NCBI GenBank assembly: GCA_964608925.1
Contig: CAZSQD010000094.1
Span: forward strand, 1 to 8,884
Length of the DNA: 8,884 nucleotides
Origin: GCA-2733415 sp964608925
GTDB lineage: Bacteria > Bacteroidota > Bacteroidia > Flavobacteriales > Flavobacteriaceae
Direction of reading: 5' to 3'
Part shown: in pieces, positions 6,252-8,884 of the stretch
Position numbering within the stretch: position 1 is the stretch's first letter
How the letters are laid out: the number at the start of each line of letters is the position of its first letter
Program-made: the position numbers and the translations under genes
Notes under the pieces: generated by a model
What the model was told of the DNA's origin: nothing
What the model saw: only the letters and a program-made list of their open reading frames with translations
The model's database searches: none

Positions 6252-7406
6252 TTATTGCAATTTTAAAATCGTTTCCAAAAACTGTTCATATTTTTTAAAT
6301 ACATTTTCTAAACTTGATATTCTATATTGATACCACCGTGGAGAAGATTTATATCCTTCAAAATCAACCTTAGATTTTTTTATATATTCTACGATATTTT
6401 CATTTTTATCATTACTAACACCTCTGATAGTTAATCCGTAGTATGGTTCACTTGAAATACTATCCAACCCAATTGCACATACAGCATCTTCCCCATTGAC
6501 TTTCACTTTACGGCCCAAATAAATATAATTTGGTGCATTCTTATAATCAATTAGATTCGTTAATACATCATATTTTTTAGATTCTAATTTATTTTTCCAA
6601 TCTAAATATAATTTACTGAATAAAACATTTTGTTTTTCAATTAAATAATTATCTACAATATTTAGATTATTTCTCTCCTTAGACAGTATTGATATACTAT
6701 CTTCAATACTATCACTTAACTTTATCTCTAAAAATAATAATTTACTTAACTTTTCTTTCATTTCTAATTCTTGTATTCTCATATCAAATTTACCTTCTAA
6801 ATGGTCTAAATACTGAATAAGTTCATTTTTAGAGACTACTTCACTTTTAACACATAGAATTAACCACCTAATAATATGTTCTTTAAAGTTTATTTCTTGA
6901 TAATTTTGAGATAATTTAAGTTTTAAATTATTTGGAAGGCTCTTTTCTTCTGGGGATTTACTCCCAGATGCAGTTAAATATAATACAATTATATTTTCCT
7001 CTTTAAAACCTTTTGACTTTTGAATATTTACATATCTTTTAATCTGATTTGGTTGATCTGGTGCATTATTTATTTTATTTTCAATAATAATTGAATAGCC
7101 ACCTTTTCTATCTGATATTAAAACATCTATTCTATCTTTTTCACTGGAAAAAATAGGATTACTGATTTTAATATTTTGAAAATTAGAATTCAAACATTGC
7201 AAAAATATCTCAAAAAAAGGAAATGAGTTATTATTTTTATAGCTCAGTATTTTTAATAATATTCTACTATGAGCATTCTCATTAACTCCAGAACCAACTT
7301 CATCTAATAAGTTTAATTGATACGGTATTTTACTTTTCTCTTCTTCTCTTAACAAATTAAAGTTTCTTGCTAAATTTAAAGTTTCTATTTCACTGTTTTC
7401 AATCAT
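6252..7406 (-). CDS. PD-(D/E)XK nuclease-fold protein, PDDEXK_4-like
   Basis: This 384-residue protein resembles the PDDEXK_4 group of the PD-(D/E)XK superfamily. The conserved segments are the early NENAHSRIL (42-50), the active-site candidates D94 in DRIDVLISD and E109/K111 in IIIENKINN, and the downstream DQPNQIKRYVN (117-127) that typically follows in this group. The rest (about 130-384) is charged, Lys/Asn-rich and mostly helical-looking, without a domain I recognise. Members of this group are often uncharacterised and turn up in accessory or defence-rich regions; DNA cleavage here is inferred from the motif only. The start overlaps the stop of the upstream small gene by 8 nt (ATGATTGA), and there is no other in-frame Met until 209, so the start is well fixed. 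Very AT-rich: three sampled 60-base lines gave 13-25% GC. Confidence 0.8.
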   Translation of the reverse strand: MIENSEIETLNLARNFNLLREEEKSKIPYQLNLLDEVGSGVNENAHSRILLKILSYKNNNSFPFFEIFLQCLNSNFQNIKISNPIFSSEKDRIDVLISDRKGGYSIIIENKINNAPDQPNQIKRYVNIQKSKGFKEENIIVLYLTASGSKSPEEKSLPNNLKLKLSQNYQEINFKEHIIRWLILCVKSEVVSKNELIQYLDHLEGKFDMRIQELEMKEKLSKLLFLEIKLSDSIEDSISILSKERNNLNIVDNYLIEKQNVLFSKLYLDWKNKLESKKYDVLTNLIDYKNAPNYIYLGRKVKVNGEDAVCAIGLDSISSEPYYGLTIRGVSNDKNENIVEYIKKSKVDFEGYKSSPRWYQYRISSLENVFKKYEQFLETILKLQ

Positions 7407-7713
7407 TAGTTAACCATTTAAGTAATTTCCAAATAACTCTAAAAGGTAAAAAGATAAGTTTCCCTTCAAAAACTGATTTGCTTTTTTGTCTCTTTTCATT
7501 CTTCTTCTTTATTTCAATATTTTGTGCTGAAATTTGTCTTGGATTTATTATAACCCCTGGGTAATGAATTGCTAAAGTTGCCGTTATTACATCTTCTCTT
7601 TTTCCTCCAAAAAAACTTTGAGCAACATTATCCTCCAACTCTAATTCTTTATTAATAATAACAACTCCATTAAGTTGCCCATACCCTCTTAATCTAATTT
7701 TTTTCATCTTCAT
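7399..7713 (-). CDS. Uncharacterised 104-residue protein between lipoprotein and nuclease
   Basis: I do not recognise this protein. Residues 1-68 look like a small mixed alpha/beta domain with hydrophobic strands GVVII (16-20) and TATLAIHYPGVIINP (44-58). A highly basic linker follows (69-79, nearly all K, R, N, E and Q). The C-terminal segment LIFLPFRVIWKLLKWL (86-101) is hydrophobic and aromatic with a few basic residues, and could be an amphipathic or membrane-touching helix. There is no signal peptide. The ATG at 7711-7713 lies 4 nt after the lipoprotein stop; a second in-frame ATG at 7705-7707 is an alternative start. Its stop overlaps the nuclease start by 8 nt, which strongly suggests co-translation and makes a chance open frame unlikely. 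The order raises the possibility of a partner or regulator of the nuclease, but that is inference only. Confidence 0.7.
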   Translation of the reverse strand: MKMKKIRLRGYGQLNGVVIINKELELEDNVAQSFFGGKREDVITATLAIHYPGVIINPRQISAQNIEIKKKNEKRQKSKSVFEGKLIFLPFRVIWKLLKWLTND

Positions 7714-7717
7714 TTTT

Positions 7718-8710
7718 TTAAAAAGCTGGCATTTGTTTGCTTACTGTATCATCAATAGAAATCATTATTTTATTACTACCATCCAAATCCATATTATAAA
7801 TGTTATATTTCCCTGTTTTATCTGACGAATAATAAATTTTATTATCTTGTATTGTTAACTCTCTTATATCACCATCTGTTGAGTATACGGAAAGTTGAGT
7901 AGTTGTATTTGTTATTAAATCTAACTTCCAAACCTCAAATACCTTCAAGCTCCAATTTTGTTGCATACGTTTTGTAAAATATAATGCTGAATCGTCTAAT
8001 ACAACAATATCAGTCACACCTCCTCCAACTTGGTGTAATAAATTTTTGTTAGACCCGTCTACATTCATTGAATATATTTCATCTGTAGGATTTGTCCAAT
8101 CCCAAGCTCCTGGAAAAATTTCACCCCATACTCTCGTTACCTTTGAATAATAAACTTTATCATCATAAAATACGGGGGTAGAATATGACTGTGAACGATC
8201 TTGAGCGTCTGTTAACAAGGTAACCGCACCACTCTGAATCTCTAAAATATTAATATTAGTATACGTTTTAGTATCATTTATATCTACAAATAATATTTTA
8301 GTATCATTATCAAATACTTGACTTGTAGTGTCTATCCAGCCCGATGTGATTGGCCCTGTATATACTGTACTTGTAGCTGTAGTAGCTACGTCATAAACTT
8401 TAATTGTGTTCTCATTTGAAAAGTACACTTTTGTACTTGTTGAATTTAGTACTGGATAATCGGCATACCCACTTACCGTTCCTAAATTAGAATAATCCGT
8501 TAATTTTACTTGGTTTGTTCCATCTCTTTTTATACGGTATAGTTCTGACCATTTAATCCCCGACACCCCAATTGATTCGTCCCAACCTGAAAAATATATG
8601 AATTCTTTTTGTGATGAGGAAGGTGGTAATTGTTGAGTTGTTGCTGAGTCATCTGTTGAGCAAGAAAATAGAGTGGTTAATAATACGGTTACAATTAAGA
8701 GTCTGTTCAT
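7718..8710 (-). CDS. TolB-like six-repeat beta-propeller lipoprotein
   Basis: This is a predicted 330-residue secreted lipoprotein. Residues 1-16 form a signal peptide (MNRLLIVTVLLTTLFS) ending at Cys17 in LFSC, a slightly atypical lipobox with F at -2. The mature start C-S-T-D-D is acidic, loosely like surface-export signals of Bacteroidota lipoproteins. Six spaced copies of a propeller motif (x-I/V-Y-x-[ILM]-D-x-x-G-type) begin near residues 56, 104, 154, 211, 259 and 303, for example ELYRIKRDGTN, EIYSMNVDGSN and NIYNMDLDGSN. This fits a six-bladed TolB/PD40-like propeller closed by the first strand (FIYFSG, 37-42). Such folds bind proteins or glycans; no catalytic site is evident. I chose the ATG at 8708-8710 because it begins the signal peptide directly. 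An in-frame TTG at 8747-8749 would add 13 residues encoded upstream of the likely transcription start. Confidence 0.85.
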   Translation of the reverse strand: MNRLLIVTVLLTTLFSCSTDDSATTQQLPPSSSQKEFIYFSGWDESIGVSGIKWSELYRIKRDGTNQVKLTDYSNLGTVSGYADYPVLNSTSTKVYFSNENTIKVYDVATTATSTVYTGPITSGWIDTTSQVFDNDTKILFVDINDTKTYTNINILEIQSGAVTLLTDAQDRSQSYSTPVFYDDKVYYSKVTRVWGEIFPGAWDWTNPTDEIYSMNVDGSNKNLLHQVGGGVTDIVVLDDSALYFTKRMQQNWSLKVFEVWKLDLITNTTTQLSVYSTDGDIRELTIQDNKIYYSSDKTGKYNIYNMDLDGSNKIMISIDDTVSKQMPAF

Positions 8711-8734
8711 TTTATATAGTTTTAAATATTTACT

Positions 8735-8742
8735 CAAAACTA
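8735..8742 (-). promoter_or_regulatory. Promoter -7 box for the lipoprotein operon
   Basis: The minus strand reads TAGTTTTG, an exact match to the flavobacterial -7 consensus TAnnTTTG, 24 bases upstream of the chosen ATG. It predicts a short leader of about 15-20 nt. No TTG lies at the usual 17-23 base spacing; the nearest is 27 bases away, at the edge of a direct repeat. The three genes downstream have almost no space for other promoters, so this probably serves all of them. Confidence 0.5.
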
Positions 8743-8764
8743 CACTCAAATAAGCTAAAAAAAC

Positions 8765-8782
8765 TACTTCAAGTTACTTCAA
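8765..8782 (-). repeat. Direct repeat upstream of the operon promoter, possible operator
   Basis: On the minus strand TTGAAGTA occurs twice with a 2-base gap, giving a 10-bp period, one turn of the helix. The pair ends 22 bases upstream of the -7 box, just beyond where a -33 element would sit. Two same-face half-sites at this position are typical of an activator binding to a promoter that lacks a good -33 element. Which protein might bind is unknown. Confidence 0.35.
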
Positions 8783-8855
8783 CTACAACCTATTGACTAT
8801 TACTATATTAACGGTATTTTATTTTGACAGGAATGCAAAAATTCTAATTCTAAAA

Positions 8856-8876
8856 TAGTTTTTTGGTTTAAAACTA
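8856..8876 (-). terminator. Weak hairpin near the right edge
   Basis: TAGTTTT (8856-8862) and AAAACTA (8870-8876) pair over 7 bp with a 7-base loop. On the minus strand the stem is followed by TTTTAG and then other AT-rich DNA. It could end a minus-strand gene lying beyond the right edge, but the stem is AT-rich and unstable. The rest of 8711-8884 holds only the promoter and direct repeat described above; I see no gene in it. Confidence 0.25.
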
Positions 8877-8884
8877 CTGAAGGG

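Noticed and set aside
7399..7713. Antitoxin of a toxin-antitoxin pair with the nuclease
   Set aside because: The overlap and small size fit, but no known antitoxin DNA-binding fold is visible, so I kept it as uncharacterised.
8711..8749. Longer lipoprotein reading frame starting at a TTG (8747-8749)
   Set aside because: It would place 13 extra residues before a typical signal peptide and its codons overlap the -7 promoter box; the ATG at 8708-8710 fits better.

Overview
The window looks like chromosomal DNA of a low-GC member of the Bacteroidota, most likely the Flavobacteriaceae. The reasons are AT-rich coding with mostly no Shine-Dalgarno sequence, a match to the flavobacterial -7 promoter box TAnnTTTG, topoisomerase IV subunits whose sequences look flavobacterial, and short interspersed repeats of a type I recall from such genomes. 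This rests on sequence recognition alone; no database search was run.

Every complete gene lies on the minus strand, so transcription runs right to left. From the right: a promoter near 8735-8742 appears to drive a three-gene operon. It encodes a six-repeat TolB-like beta-propeller lipoprotein (7718-8710), an unrecognised 104-residue protein (7399-7713), and a PD-(D/E)XK nuclease-fold protein resembling the PDDEXK_4 family (6252-7406). The gaps are a 4-nt space and an 8-nt overlap. A 215-nt spacer with a strong hairpin follows. Then comes the topoisomerase IV locus: parE (4180-6036), a YhcG/DUF1016-type PD-(D/E)XK nuclease (3103-4107), and parC (433-3099). The nuclease gene sits between the two topoisomerase subunits, and its last codons carry the AGGAG ribosome-binding site of parC.

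The leftmost 432 bases hold the last 18 codons of a possible plus-strand gene (1-54) and then about 380 bases of repeat-like, hairpin-rich DNA without a gene. One repeat there (328-363) recurs in opposite orientation between parE and the YhcG-type gene (4151-4182), so related repeats bracket the nuclease-parC block.

ParE and ParC together form topoisomerase IV, which decatenates replicated chromosomes. The YhcG-type protein is probably a co-transcribed accessory gene with no obvious role in that. The lipoprotein/small protein/nuclease operon has no function I can name. It is the best candidate here for something undescribed, but the evidence is only gene order, coupling and fold class. No CRISPR array, RNA gene, transposase, integrase or methyltransferase was seen.
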